From: Actinomycetota bacterium
Lineage (GTDB): Bacteria > Actinomycetota > Thermoleophilia > Solirubrobacterales > Solirubrobacteraceae
Assembly (NCBI GenBank): GCA_005884115.1
Contig: VAXW01000005.1
Span: forward strand, 992,001-1,056,000
Direction: 5' to 3'
Length of the DNA stretch: 64,000 nt
Shown here: in pieces, positions 16,297-24,737 of the stretch
Layout: each line of letters starts with the position of its first letter
How positions within the stretch are numbered: the stretch's first letter is position 1
Notes under the pieces: generated by a model
The model's input: the letters and a program-made list of their open reading frames with translations, nothing else
Databases searched by the model: none
Told to the model about the DNA's origin: nothing
Translations under genes and position numbers: made by a program

Positions 16297-19266
16297 ATGA
16301 GCGTTGAGACCACGGCGCCTCCGGGCTTGGCCTCGCCGGCGCCGCAGCCCGAGAGCGCCCGGCGCGACGCTTCACCTTGGCTGCTCGGCGTCTGCTGCGT
16401 GGCGCAGTTCATGGTCATCCTCGACCTGAGCATCGTCAACGTCGCGCTGCCCTCGATCCAATTCAGCCTCGGCTTCACAGCGCCCGACCTGCAGTGGGTC
16501 GTGGACGCGTACGCGATCACCTTCGCCGGCTTCTTGATGTTCGGCGGCCGCGCTGCCGATCACTTCGGGCAGCGTAGGACGTTTGTCGCCGCGCTGGCCC
16601 TGTTTGGACTCGCCTCGCTTGCCGGCGGCATCGCTCCAGATCAGGGCCTGCTCATCGGCGCTCGCGCGGTGCAGGGCCTGGCCGGTGCCTTGATGGCGGC
16701 TTGCTCGTTGGCGATCATCACGGCGTCGTTCGAGCGGGGTCCAAAGCTGAACCGCGCGATCGGCATCTGGGCCGCGATGAACGGTCTCGGTGGCTCGGCC
16801 GGAGTTCTGCTCGGCGGGGTTATCACCGAAGCCCTCAGCTGGCGCTGGGTGCTTCTGATCAACCCCCCGATCGCGGCAGCGGCTGCGCTGGTCGGCTACG
16901 CGGTCGTGCGGGAGCGCCGCAGGGGGTCGGATGCCGAGAGCTTCGACCTGGCGGGGGCGCTGATGCTGACACTGGGTCAGATCGTGCTCGTCTACGGGGT
17001 CGTCGAAGCCGGCCTGAAGGGCTGGGACACGTTCGCCGCGCTCGGCCCGATCGTCGTCGGTCTCTTGATGCTGGGCATCTTCGGCGTGATCGAGACCCGG
17101 GTGGCCTCCGCCCCGCTGATTCCTTTCCGGGAGCTGACCAAGCCGCTGCGCGCCGCCAACAACATCGTGCTGCTCTTCAGCGCGGCGCTCTTCCCGATGT
17201 GGTTCGTGAGCTCGCTTTACATGCAGCAGGTGCTTGGTCTCTCGCCGCTCCACACGGGTCTCATCTTCCTGCCGATGACGGTGATGATCATGGTGGTCGC
17301 CTCGCGCGCCGGCAAGCTCGTGAGCAGGCTCGGCGTGCGCGCGGTGCTCGGTGCCGGGCTGCTCATGATGACCACCGGCATGCTGCTGCTGGCGAAAATC
17401 GGGGCCAGCGGTAGCGCGGTCGTGCACGTGATGATCCCGGGCCTGCTCACGGCGGCGGGGATCGCAATGTCGATCGTGCCCTCGACGATCGCCGCCACGC
17501 AGGGAGCCAAGGAGGGACAGGCCGGCCTGGCATCGGGGCTCGTGAACACCTCGCGCCAGGTGGGCGGCGGCCTGGGCCTTGCCGTCCTGATCACGCTCGC
17601 CACGCAGCGCACCACCAACCTGATCGGCGGCGGCTCGCAGGTCCCGCAGGCGCTGACCGACGGCTTCCGCCTCGCGTACCTGATCGGCGCCGGTCTGGTC
17701 GCCGCCGCCGCGCTGGCGACGTTCCTCTCACTGCCGCGCCCCGAGCTCTCGAGCGGCAGGGCGGCGCGGCGCTTTGCGCTTGCGACCGGAGTCGTGCTGG
17801 CCGTTTTCGTGGGCCTCAGCCTCGCCGTCCGCTCCCGCGGCGCTCCGATCGGCGCATACACGACCAGCGGCGCCTACAGCTTCGTGACCGCGCCGACGCT
17901 GCACCCGCCCGTGATCCACAGGATCCGCGGGGCGCCCACAGGACAGCTCGCACCCGGCTTCATCTTCACCGCCAACTTCTACGACCTCAACGAACCCCCG
18001 ATCGTCGGGCAGAGCGGCCCGCTGATCCTGGACCGGCGCCTGGAGCCGGTCTGGTTTCAGCCGGTGCCCGAGAAGGTCGTCGCTGCGAACCTCAGCCTGC
18101 AGAGCTACCACGGCCGGCCCGCCCTGGCGTGGTGGCAAGGGGCTGTCACCAACACGGGCGCGACGGAAAGCGGGGAGTACGTGGTGGTCGACCAGCACTA
18201 TCAGGCGATCGCGAGGTTGAAGGCCAAAGACGGCTGGGTCCTGACGCTGCACGAGCTGCTCATCGACGGAGACCACGCGTGGGTGACCGCGAACAAGAAC
18301 ATCGCGATGAACCTCTCCAAGTACGGCGGCGCGTACAACGGCGCCTTGATCGACTCGGCGGTGCAGGAGTACGACCTCAAGACGGGCAAGCTGCTGCGCA
18401 ACTGGGACGCGCTCGACCACATCCCGCTGAGCGAGTCGCGGGCCTCGCTTCCCACCAATGGCTTTCCCTGGGACGCCTACCACGTCAACTCGGTCCAGCT
18501 CACCGGCAATCGAAGCTTTCTGGTTTCGATGCGCGACACGTGGGCTGCGTACCTGGTGGACATCGACACGGGCGGGATCGAGTGGACCCTCGGCGGCAGG
18601 CACTCGAGCTTCAAGCTCGGGCAAGGCGCGGGCTTTGAGTGGCAGCACGACGTGCAGCTCGGGCCCGACTCTACGATCAGCGTGTACGACGACCACTGCT
18701 GCCAGCTGACGGGCGGGGGAACCTACGTCGATCCGACGGCGCCGTCGCGAGGGCTGGTGCTCAAGCTCGACCAGCCCGCACGCACGGCGTCGCTCGTGGC
18801 CCAGTACAAGCGCGGCGAGGACTTCGACGCGGCCTACATGGGCGATGCACAGCAGCTGCCGAACGGCAACGTGTTCGTGGGCTGGGGCTCGGAACCGTAC
18901 TTCTCGGAGTTCAGCCGCTCGGGTCGCCTGCTGTTCGACGCGCAGCTGCCCGGACCCAACCTCACCTACCGCGCGACGGTCGAGCAGTGGCACGGCTTAC
19001 CGCTCTCCCCGCCCGTGGGCGCGGCGCGCCGGACGCACGGACAGATCACGGTCTACGCGAGCTGGAACGGGGCCACCGAGGTTGCGTCCTGGAGGGTGCT
19101 CGCGAGCGCGAGCGGCGGCCGTCCCACGCCGGTGGCGACGCGAGCGAAATCGGGCTTCGAGACCGCGATCCCGGTCCCGCAGAACTACGAGAGCTTTGAA
19201 GTGCAGGCGCTCGGCGCCGACGGGCGCGTGATCGGAGCCTCGCGGCCGTTCACGCTTCGCGCCTAG
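16297..19266 (+). CDS. MFS (DHA2/EmrB-type) exporter fused to an arylsulfotransferase-like domain
   Basis: 989 residues. Residues 28-515 are a 14-TM DHA2 drug:H+ antiporter: LDLSIVNVALPSIQ, motif A GRAADHFGQRR (85-94), GARAVQGLAGALM, SWRWVLLINPPI. The last TM is about 495-512. Residues 535-989 form an ASST-like propeller: DRRLEPVWFQPV, TLHELLIDGDHAWVTAN, FPWDAYHVNSVQL, GFEWQHDVQLGPDSTISVYDDHC. The reading frame runs through both with no internal start needed. The propeller would sit outside the cell, able to act on what the pump exports. Coupled export and modification is inference. Confidence 0.85.
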   Translation: MSVETTAPPGLASPAPQPESARRDASPWLLGVCCVAQFMVILDLSIVNVALPSIQFSLGFTAPDLQWVVDAYAITFAGFLMFGGRAADHFGQRRTFVAALALFGLASLAGGIAPDQGLLIGARAVQGLAGALMAACSLAIITASFERGPKLNRAIGIWAAMNGLGGSAGVLLGGVITEALSWRWVLLINPPIAAAAALVGYAVVRERRRGSDAESFDLAGALMLTLGQIVLVYGVVEAGLKGWDTFAALGPIVVGLLMLGIFGVIETRVASAPLIPFRELTKPLRAANNIVLLFSAALFPMWFVSSLYMQQVLGLSPLHTGLIFLPMTVMIMVVASRAGKLVSRLGVRAVLGAGLLMMTTGMLLLAKIGASGSAVVHVMIPGLLTAAGIAMSIVPSTIAATQGAKEGQAGLASGLVNTSRQVGGGLGLAVLITLATQRTTNLIGGGSQVPQALTDGFRLAYLIGAGLVAAAALATFLSLPRPELSSGRAARRFALATGVVLAVFVGLSLAVRSRGAPIGAYTTSGAYSFVTAPTLHPPVIHRIRGAPTGQLAPGFIFTANFYDLNEPPIVGQSGPLILDRRLEPVWFQPVPEKVVAANLSLQSYHGRPALAWWQGAVTNTGATESGEYVVVDQHYQAIARLKAKDGWVLTLHELLIDGDHAWVTANKNIAMNLSKYGGAYNGALIDSAVQEYDLKTGKLLRNWDALDHIPLSESRASLPTNGFPWDAYHVNSVQLTGNRSFLVSMRDTWAAYLVDIDTGGIEWTLGGRHSSFKLGQGAGFEWQHDVQLGPDSTISVYDDHCCQLTGGGTYVDPTAPSRGLVLKLDQPARTASLVAQYKRGEDFDAAYMGDAQQLPNGNVFVGWGSEPYFSEFSRSGRLLFDAQLPGPNLTYRATVEQWHGLPLSPPVGAARRTHGQITVYASWNGATEVASWRVLASASGGRPTPVATRAKSGFETAIPVPQNYESFEVQALGADGRVIGASRPFTLRA

Positions 19267-19268
19267 CC

Positions 19269-19622
19269 ATGGAGGCGGGCGAATCGCTGTTGCGCGCGGC
19301 GTACGAGGCGTTCAACGCGCGCGATCTCGACGCGGCCGTCGCGCTGATGCACCCCGAGGTCGACTGGCCCAACGCCTGGGAGGGCGGGCGGGTTCGCGGG
19401 CGCGAGGCCGTCCGCGAATACTGGCACAGGCAGTTCGCGGTCATCTCGAGCAAGGTCGAGCCGTGTTCGTTCGCGCAGGAGCCGGACGGATCGATCACAG
19501 TCGAGATCCACCAGGTCGTGCATGAAGCGAAGGGCGGCGGGCTGATCTCGGACTCGCGCGTCCTGCACCGCTACCAGCTCGCCGATGGCCTGGTCGCGCG
19601 GATGGACGTGCTCGAGGCCTGA
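19269..19622 (+). CDS. SnoaL/ketosteroid-isomerase-like NTF2-fold protein
   Basis: 117 residues with the typical start LLRAAYEAFNARDLDAAVALMHPEVDWPNAWEGG, a mid GREAVREYWHRQFA, and a final strand DGLVARMDVLEA. It begins 2 bases after the MFS-ASST fusion stop, so it is likely cotranscribed with it. Members range from isomerases to binding proteins; no catalytic set is clear enough here to choose. Confidence 0.8.
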   Translation: MEAGESLLRAAYEAFNARDLDAAVALMHPEVDWPNAWEGGRVRGREAVREYWHRQFAVISSKVEPCSFAQEPDGSITVEIHQVVHEAKGGGLISDSRVLHRYQLADGLVARMDVLEA

Positions 19623-19653
19623 GCTCCACCGCCCACTCCGGTTCTACCTTTGC

Positions 19654-20769
19654 TCACCGCTCGGCGGCGTCCCCGAGGCGAGCCTCGCCGGCGAGCAGCG
19701 TCAGCAATGCCAGCGCGAGCAGTCCGGCCACCGCCCACGCCGCGATGCTGCCGGAGACCGCAAACACGACCAGGCAGAGCGCCGAAAGCGCAAGCTGCGC
19801 GTAGGGCACGGTCCCCAACATGCGCGCCTGGAAGGCGACATGACCGAGGAGGTAGAGCGCCGCGCCGCCGAACAGCGCGAGCCGGGCGCCGGCGGGCATC
19901 GGCTGCTCGACGTGCGCGACCGCGTGCTTCACGCCGACGGCAAAGATGATGATTCCCGCGACGAGCAGGAGGTGCAGGTAGCTGTATCCGTCGGCCGCGG
20001 CGAGCACGGGATCCGTGTGCGTGCGCAGGCGTGCCTCGGCGAGCTCCGCGGCGCGGTCGAAGTACACCCACCAGAACGCGACGATCGTGAGCATGGCGAA
20101 CGCGACGGCGGTGATCGACGCGGCGGTCAGTTCGCTCCCGCTGGCCCCGATCCCGATCGCCACGATCGACTCGCCGAGGCAGATGATGATGAAGAGCCCA
20201 TAGCGCTCGGCGAAGTGAGCGACGGCGACGCGCTGCAGCCCGCGCAGGCGAGCGCGCGTTAGCCATGCGGGTCCCGCGTAGTCGATCGCGGCCGCGCCGA
20301 GCCACAGCGCGGGCCGCCAGGATCCGCCCGTGAACGACCCGATGATCAGCAGGAGCATGCCGATCGCCACGGTCACGGCGAAACCGGCGATCGCCGTCAT
20401 CGAGGCGGTCCCGCGCCGCGACGCGTCGGCGTAGAGGGCCAGGTGCAGCAGGCGCACGAGCGCGTACGTGACGGCGAAGAGCGTTCCCTCGGCGCCAAAC
20501 GCACGCGGCAACGCGAGGCCCGCGATGAAGATCAGCCCGGTCGCAAGCAGCAGGGTCAGCCGGAAGAGGCCGGAGTCTGGATCATGGGCGTTGGTCACCC
20601 ACGCAAACGCCGACCACGCCCACCAGACGAGAGCAAGGGCGAGCATCGCGCGTCCGAGGCCCGCCCAGGAGAGGTCGGCGCTCAGCAGCGCCGTCACCCG
20701 CGTTACGGCGAACACGAAAACGAGATCCCACAGGAGCTCGATCGGAGTCGTACGGCGCTCGAGGTCCAA
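19654..20769 (-). CDS. ltrA: Low temperature requirement A (LtrA) family membrane protein
   Basis: About 371 residues with many TM segments. The N-terminal signature ERRTTPIELLWDLVFVFAVTRV and the central FAERYGLFIIICLGESIVAIGIG are diagnostic of LtrA. The role is unclear; the gene was named in Listeria for growth at low temperature. The frame is open much further upstream but would then overlap the HxlR gene. The likely start is TTG 20769, 8 bases after the HxlR stop, with AGGAGAGG further upstream. The start is uncertain. Confidence 0.82.
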   Translation of the reverse strand: MDLERRTTPIELLWDLVFVFAVTRVTALLSADLSWAGLGRAMLALALVWWAWSAFAWVTNAHDPDSGLFRLTLLLATGLIFIAGLALPRAFGAEGTLFAVTYALVRLLHLALYADASRRGTASMTAIAGFAVTVAIGMLLLIIGSFTGGSWRPALWLGAAAIDYAGPAWLTRARLRGLQRVAVAHFAERYGLFIIICLGESIVAIGIGASGSELTAASITAVAFAMLTIVAFWWVYFDRAAELAEARLRTHTDPVLAAADGYSYLHLLLVAGIIIFAVGVKHAVAHVEQPMPAGARLALFGGAALYLLGHVAFQARMLGTVPYAQLALSALCLVVFAVSGSIAAWAVAGLLALALLTLLAGEARLGDAAER

Positions 20770-20777
20770 GGCTTCGA

Positions 20778-21080
20778 TCAGCGCTTGGCCGGGGCCGGTG
20801 CCTCTCCTGTCTTCTCGCGCTGAGCCCAGCGCCGAGCCCAGCGGTCGATCGGAGCAAGCGAGCGAAGCAGTTCGCGGCCTTCGGCGGTCAGTGCGTAGCC
20901 GGCGGAGGAGCGGTGGAGGATGCCCGCCGCGGACAGCTCTCTCAGGCGTTGTGCGAGCACGCTCGATGAGACGTCGCCGCAGCGCGACTGCAGCTCGCGG
21001 AAGGTTGGCACCGGACCAGCCCGAAGCTCCCACAGCAGGCGCAGCGCCCAACGCCTGCCGAGCAGGTCCAGCAGCGCCAT
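20778..21080 (-). CDS. HxlR-family winged-helix regulator
   Basis: 100 residues: LLDLLGRRWALRLLWELRAGPVPTFRELQSRCGDVSSSVLAQRLRELSAAGIL, the HxlR wing-helix pattern (WALRILWEL, then LxxRLxELxxxGIL). It binds DNA as a dimer and often senses electrophiles or redox changes, although no conserved sensor Cys is in the usual place here. ATG 21080 has GGGAAGG upstream; GTG 21083 is also possible. It lies between the methyltransferase and LtrA genes on the same strand. Confidence 0.82.
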   Translation of the reverse strand: MALLDLLGRRWALRLLWELRAGPVPTFRELQSRCGDVSSSVLAQRLRELSAAGILHRSSAGYALTAEGRELLRSLAPIDRWARRWAQREKTGEAPAPAKR

Positions 21081-21185
21081 CACGGGCCTTCCCGTCTGCG
21101 ATCCACGGACGCGCGCGCCCGGAAGCGGCAGAGAACGCGATGCTGGTGAGCTCGATTTCAGGGCGATCGCCGCGATAGCGTGGGT

Positions 21186-21968
21186 TCAGGATGCCGGCTC
21201 GCCCAGGTACTCCGACTCGAGCACGAGGTCTTTGAGGAGCGACTGGTACTCCACGTGCGTGTGGTGCTCGATCGTGCGCCAGCTCTCGCCCTCGACCTCG
21301 TTGAGGTGGGCACGGTACTTCGGGGCGCCGGGGAATTTCACGTTGTCGGCGACCACGATCGATCCGGGATGTAGCCAGCGCTCGTGGACGATGCGTTCGA
21401 GGTCGGGTAGGTACGCGCTCTTGTCATGGTCGATGAAGACGAAATCAACCGATTCCTCGCTGAAGCCGAAATCGCTCCGAAGCCGCTCGATCGTGGCTCC
21501 GCCATCGCCAAGCGTTCCGACCACGACCGTCAGGCGGTCATCCACCCCCGCGTGAGCCCAGATGCGGCGCGCAATGTCAGCATTGGCCTCGCTGTACTCG
21601 ATCGAGTACAGCCGCGCGCCCTCCGGCATCACCCTGGCCATCCGCAGGCCGCTGTAGCCGCAGTAGGTCCCGAGCTCGAGCAGCAGCCTCGGTGAGGAGC
21701 GCTCGACGGCGCGGTCCAGGATCTCACCCTTCTCGTCGCCGACATTGATCATCACGCTGCGCGTCGTGCAGAAGTCGTCGATCACGCGGATGTTGTCGTC
21801 GAGGTCACCCGCGCGCGCATGAGCGACGACGTGAGAGGCCAGCGCCTCCTCGCGCCCATCGCCAACCTGCCAGTCGCGGTTCAACCTGCGCATGCCAAGC
21901 AGCATTCGCACGACCGACCACCGCAGGAACGGGAGCCTCCGGCCACCTATCTCGAGGATGCGCCTCAA
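21186..21968 (-). CDS. SAM-dependent catechol O-methyltransferase-like protein
   Basis: 260 residues with landmarks of the animal COMT family: INVGDEKGEILDRAV, the SAM site LLLELGTYCGYSGLRMAR, and the Mg/catechol-binding FVFIDHDK followed by VVADNVKFPG. N-terminal residues 1-30 are hydrophobic/basic and may contact the membrane. It probably methylates a vicinal diol or phenol using SAM and a divalent metal. Transcribed toward HxlR and LtrA (105-base gap), possibly one operon. Substrate unknown. Confidence 0.85.
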   Translation of the reverse strand: MRRILEIGGRRLPFLRWSVVRMLLGMRRLNRDWQVGDGREEALASHVVAHARAGDLDDNIRVIDDFCTTRSVMINVGDEKGEILDRAVERSSPRLLLELGTYCGYSGLRMARVMPEGARLYSIEYSEANADIARRIWAHAGVDDRLTVVVGTLGDGGATIERLRSDFGFSEESVDFVFIDHDKSAYLPDLERIVHERWLHPGSIVVADNVKFPGAPKYRAHLNEVEGESWRTIEHHTHVEYQSLLKDLVLESEYLGEPAS

Positions 21969-22159
21969 GCCGCAATCGTCCCATGATCGGCGATCTCGAC
22001 GTGTGCCCGCTCAACTCGGAGCACCCGGGATACTCCAGATGGCGATGAGTTCCGCACGGCGCGCCGGTCTAAACACGAACACGGGGCCTCGAGAACCGGC
22101 CGCCGAGAAGCGACTGGAGCCCCAGACAATGAACTTGACGAACAGCCAGGAGGCGAACG

Positions 22160-22897
22160 ATGCCTGAGCACAGGATCGGAACCCGCGAAGAATGGCAAGC
22201 GGCTCGCAACGAGCTCGCGAAGCTCGAGGCCGAGCACGCCGAGCTCGGCCAGAAGGTGAGTGATCAGCGGCGTCAGCTTCCCTGGGTTGCGGTGGAGAAG
22301 GAGTACCAGTTCGACACCGAGCACGGAAAGAAGACGCTGCCCGAGCTCTTCGACGGCCGCTCGCAGCTACTGGCCTACAACATCATGTTCGGGCCCGACT
22401 ACGAGGTCGGCGCCTGTCCGGGGTGCTCGAACCTCGGAGACGAGCTCGACGCCACGCGCGTGCATCTGGAGCACCGTGACGTGACGCTGGTCTGCTTCTC
22501 GCGTGCGCCGATCGATCGCCTGATCGCGTACAAGCAGCGGATGGGATGGCAGTTCCCCTACATCTCGACCTACGGGACGGAGTTCCCCTTCGACTTCGGG
22601 CTCGCGCTCACGCCCGAGCAGGCGAAGGAGATCCCCGAGGTCAAGGCAATGATCGACGACCCGCCCGGGTGGCTCGAGGATTGGGGCCGGCAGGTCGGAG
22701 CCAAGCTCGAGGACGGCCTGCGCGAGGGCCCCAGCTGGATCGCTTTCGCGCGCGATGACGGGCGCGTGTACCACACCTACACGGTGATGGCACCAGATCC
22801 GTTCGTCGCCCCGTACCACTCATTCCTGCTCGACCGGACGCCGAAGCCCGGGCCCGAGGACCCCCGCGCCTGGCGCAAAGACGAATATCCGGACTGA
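22160..22897 (+). CDS. DUF899 thioredoxin-like protein, copy 1
   Basis: 245 residues of the DUF899 family (thioredoxin-fold, AhpC-like). Signature N terminus HRIGTREEWQAARNELAKLEAEHAELGQKV, then LPWVAVEKEYQFDTEHGKKTLPELFDGRSQLLAYNIMFGPDYE. A CPGC motif occupies the place of a redox CxxC. The end LLDRTPKPGPEDPRAWRKDEYPD is typical. Start ATG with AGGAGG 7 bases upstream. Two more paralogues lie at 28342 and 31359. Biochemical role unknown; a redox or dehalogenation-type role is only a guess. Confidence 0.87.
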   Translation: MPEHRIGTREEWQAARNELAKLEAEHAELGQKVSDQRRQLPWVAVEKEYQFDTEHGKKTLPELFDGRSQLLAYNIMFGPDYEVGACPGCSNLGDELDATRVHLEHRDVTLVCFSRAPIDRLIAYKQRMGWQFPYISTYGTEFPFDFGLALTPEQAKEIPEVKAMIDDPPGWLEDWGRQVGAKLEDGLREGPSWIAFARDDGRVYHTYTVMAPDPFVAPYHSFLLDRTPKPGPEDPRAWRKDEYPD

Positions 22898-23013
22898 TCG
22901 TCCCTACCGCTGGCCGAGACTGCTGCGCCTGGGCGAGAAGCCGCGGGCCGCTCGTTCGCGGCGAGCGTGCTGCTGACGCGTGCCCGCGAGCGAACTCGAC
23001 ACCGCGGGGAGGA

Positions 23014-23565
23014 CTACGCCTCGAGCTGCCCGAGGGCCAGCTTCAGTACGTCCGCCCGGCTGCGCGTTCCGTGGTCGGCGGCGATGAAGTGGTTGCCGAT
23101 CCACAGCGAGTAGAAGACCATGCAGCGGGCCTCGACGTCGTCTTCGTCGGAGCAGAAGGCGCCGAACAGCGAGCGCATGTAATCCATGCGCCGGTTGTCG
23201 ACACGTCGCAGGCGCGCGGCGACCGTCTGCTCGCGGCGTGCCCAATCGCGGACTGCCAGGTCGATGCTCAGCGGCTCATCGCTGGAGGCGGCAAGCGACG
23301 AGAGACGCCGCAGCTTGGCCCGGGCATCCCCGCCCTCGCCCTCGACTCGCTCGATCACCTCATCGACGCTCACCCGCTCCCACGCGTCGAGTATCTCCTC
23401 CAGGAGCGCCCGCCGGTCGTCGAAGTGCCAGTAGAAGCCGCCTCGCGTGACGCCGAGAGCTTGGGCCAGCGGCTCGATCCGGACCGCGTCCGGGCCGCCG
23501 CCGGCGAGCGCCCGCAATCCCGCCTCGATCCAGCTGCTGCGCGGCGTGCGGGTGGGGGCGGCCAT
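23014..23565 (-). CDS. TetR-family transcriptional regulator
   Basis: 183 residues. Residues 9-55 hold the TetR HTH: SWIEAGLRALAGGGPDAVRIEPLAQALGVTRGGFYWHFDDRRALLEEIL. The C-terminal ligand-binding part is helical. It faces the perfect palindrome at 23627-23644, which lies 62 bases upstream of its start and just after a promoter reading the other way. It therefore probably represses both itself and the divergent microprotein/membrane-protein pair. Inducer unknown. Confidence 0.9.
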   Translation of the reverse strand: MAAPTRTPRSSWIEAGLRALAGGGPDAVRIEPLAQALGVTRGGFYWHFDDRRALLEEILDAWERVSVDEVIERVEGEGGDARAKLRRLSSLAASSDEPLSIDLAVRDWARREQTVAARLRRVDNRRMDYMRSLFGAFCSDEDDVEARCMVFYSLWIGNHFIAADHGTRSRADVLKLALGQLEA

Positions 23566-23594
23566 GGCCTAGCAGTATCGCGTCCGGCACGGAG

Positions 23595-23644
23595 TTGACA
23601 GCGCCGCGATCTACGACTAACCTCAACCATACAGTACTGTATGG
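23595..23644 (+). promoter_or_regulatory. Promoter plus perfect 18-bp TetR-type operator
   Basis: TTGACA (23595-23600), 17 bases, TAACCT (23618-23623), then CCATACAGTACTGTATGG (23627-23644), a perfect palindrome at the expected transcription start. Blocking initiation there is classic for TetR repressors, and the tetR gene is divergent and adjacent. Downstream genes start at 23727. Confidence 0.75.
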
Positions 23645-23726
23645 ATGAATCTGAGTCGTTCCGACCCGGACCTGTCTAAACCCGGACCTCAGCCCGCGCC
23701 GCCCGATAAGGAGGACAGCGATACCG

Positions 23727-23900
23727 ATGCTGGACGCATACATACCCGAGAGGTGCCCGACGGGACGTGGGGGCGGTCTTGGCGGGCGGGTGATCACGCT
23801 GCCGGACATCGCTGAGCACGTTGTCGGGGAGGCCGGTCGTCGTTACGGCCAAGAGCGCCTTGCCGAGCGACGTCGCGAGCAGGCCCGCGTGTCGGTGTGA
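23727..23900 (+). CDS. 57-residue microprotein of unknown function
   Basis: ATG 23727 follows AAGGAGGA by 11 bases. The product begins MLDAYIPERCPTG and has a Gly-rich turn, ITLPDIAEHVVGE, then a very basic helix (ERLAERRREQARV). Its TGA overlaps the GTG of the next gene by 4 bases (GTGA), which supports real translation. It is the first gene after the TetR operator. I do not recognise the family; the Arg-rich end could bind nucleic acid or the partner membrane protein. Confidence 0.6.
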   Translation: MLDAYIPERCPTGRGGGLGGRVITLPDIAEHVVGEAGRRYGQERLAERRREQARVSV

Positions 23901-24301
23901 ACGTCGCCCTGATCCTCGCCGGGTCCCTCGCCATCCTCGGCGCCGCCATCCATGGAGTGGGAGGCGAGGTCCTCATAGTGAGAAAGCTCTCGCCGGGAAC
24001 GCTTCCGTCCACTCGCTTCGGTGGCCCGGGGGCGACCAAGAGCATGCTTCACGTCACGTGGCACATGACGACAGTCGCCTTTCTCACCGTTGGATCGGCG
24101 CTGCTCCTCTCGGGCTCGGTCCTCCATGGCGATTCGGCGCGGGGGATAGGCCTGCTCGCCGCGGGCGCGTCAAGCGGCTTCGCGGCGCTTGCCGTGGGCC
24201 TGCCGGCCGCCCACACGCACTCCGCTCGGTCGCTGTTCCGCCACCCCGCTCCCGCCGTGCTCATCCTCACCGCGGCCCTTGCCTGGTGGGGGGCGCTCTG
24301 A
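23897..24301 (+). CDS. Four-TM membrane protein of unknown function
   Basis: 134 residues with four predicted TM helices (about 3-22, 55-75, 82-103, 115-132). Conserved-looking polar residues sit near the membrane: GAAIHGVGGEVLIVRK, HVTWHMTT and AAHTHSARS. The several His residues near helix ends could bind metal or haem, which is inference. Starts at GTG within the stop of the 57-residue gene. Under the TetR-type operator, so expression is probably induced by a small molecule. No family recognised. Confidence 0.7.
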   Translation: MNVALILAGSLAILGAAIHGVGGEVLIVRKLSPGTLPSTRFGGPGATKSMLHVTWHMTTVAFLTVGSALLLSGSVLHGDSARGIGLLAAGASSGFAALAVGLPAAHTHSARSLFRHPAPAVLILTAALAWWGAL

Positions 24302-24737
24302 AGAGCACGGTGCCGCCGGCGGCCATCAGCCGCAACGCGGCCGTCGGCCTGCTCCTGCGCCCCCATCTGCGCCGTGTGGGCCAGAGTCGAGCTCGTGCAC
24401 CGACGGGTCGTGCGCTACGTCCTCGAACAGGCCAGGCGCCGGGAATCACGTCGGAGCGGGCCATGAACGGCGACGCTGCCTGCTCGGCGAGCTGCGTGGA
24501 CTGATCCCCGTCTCGGTGGCGTGGATGGTGTAGGCCGCGGGCGGCTATCTGGCCTCTAGCCGAGCACGCCCCGAGCAGCGTGGCGCCGAGCCAGCGTCAA
24601 GACATCGGACATTGGAGTGATCCGAAGGGTCGCGTCGGGCGAATCAGTGAGCGTGAGCATGCCGGGAGCTCAGGGCAGCCGCAGCGCGTGGTCGCTAGTC
24701 TTGCCGGGCTCGAAAGATGCGAGCGGAGGGACGTGAC
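24302..24737. other. Region without a recognisable gene
   Basis: About 435 bases between the membrane protein and the nickel/cobalt transporter. One plus-strand frame holds a short stretch reading VELVHRRVVRYVLEQARRRE before a stop, which could be a gene remnant, but I cannot assign it. I looked for a cobalamin or nickel/cobalt riboswitch before the transporter and saw no recognisable core. Confidence 0.4.

Noticed and set aside
24302-24737. A nickel/cobalt or cobalamin riboswitch before the NiCoT gene
   Set aside because: No conserved riboswitch core could be found by eye in the leader.
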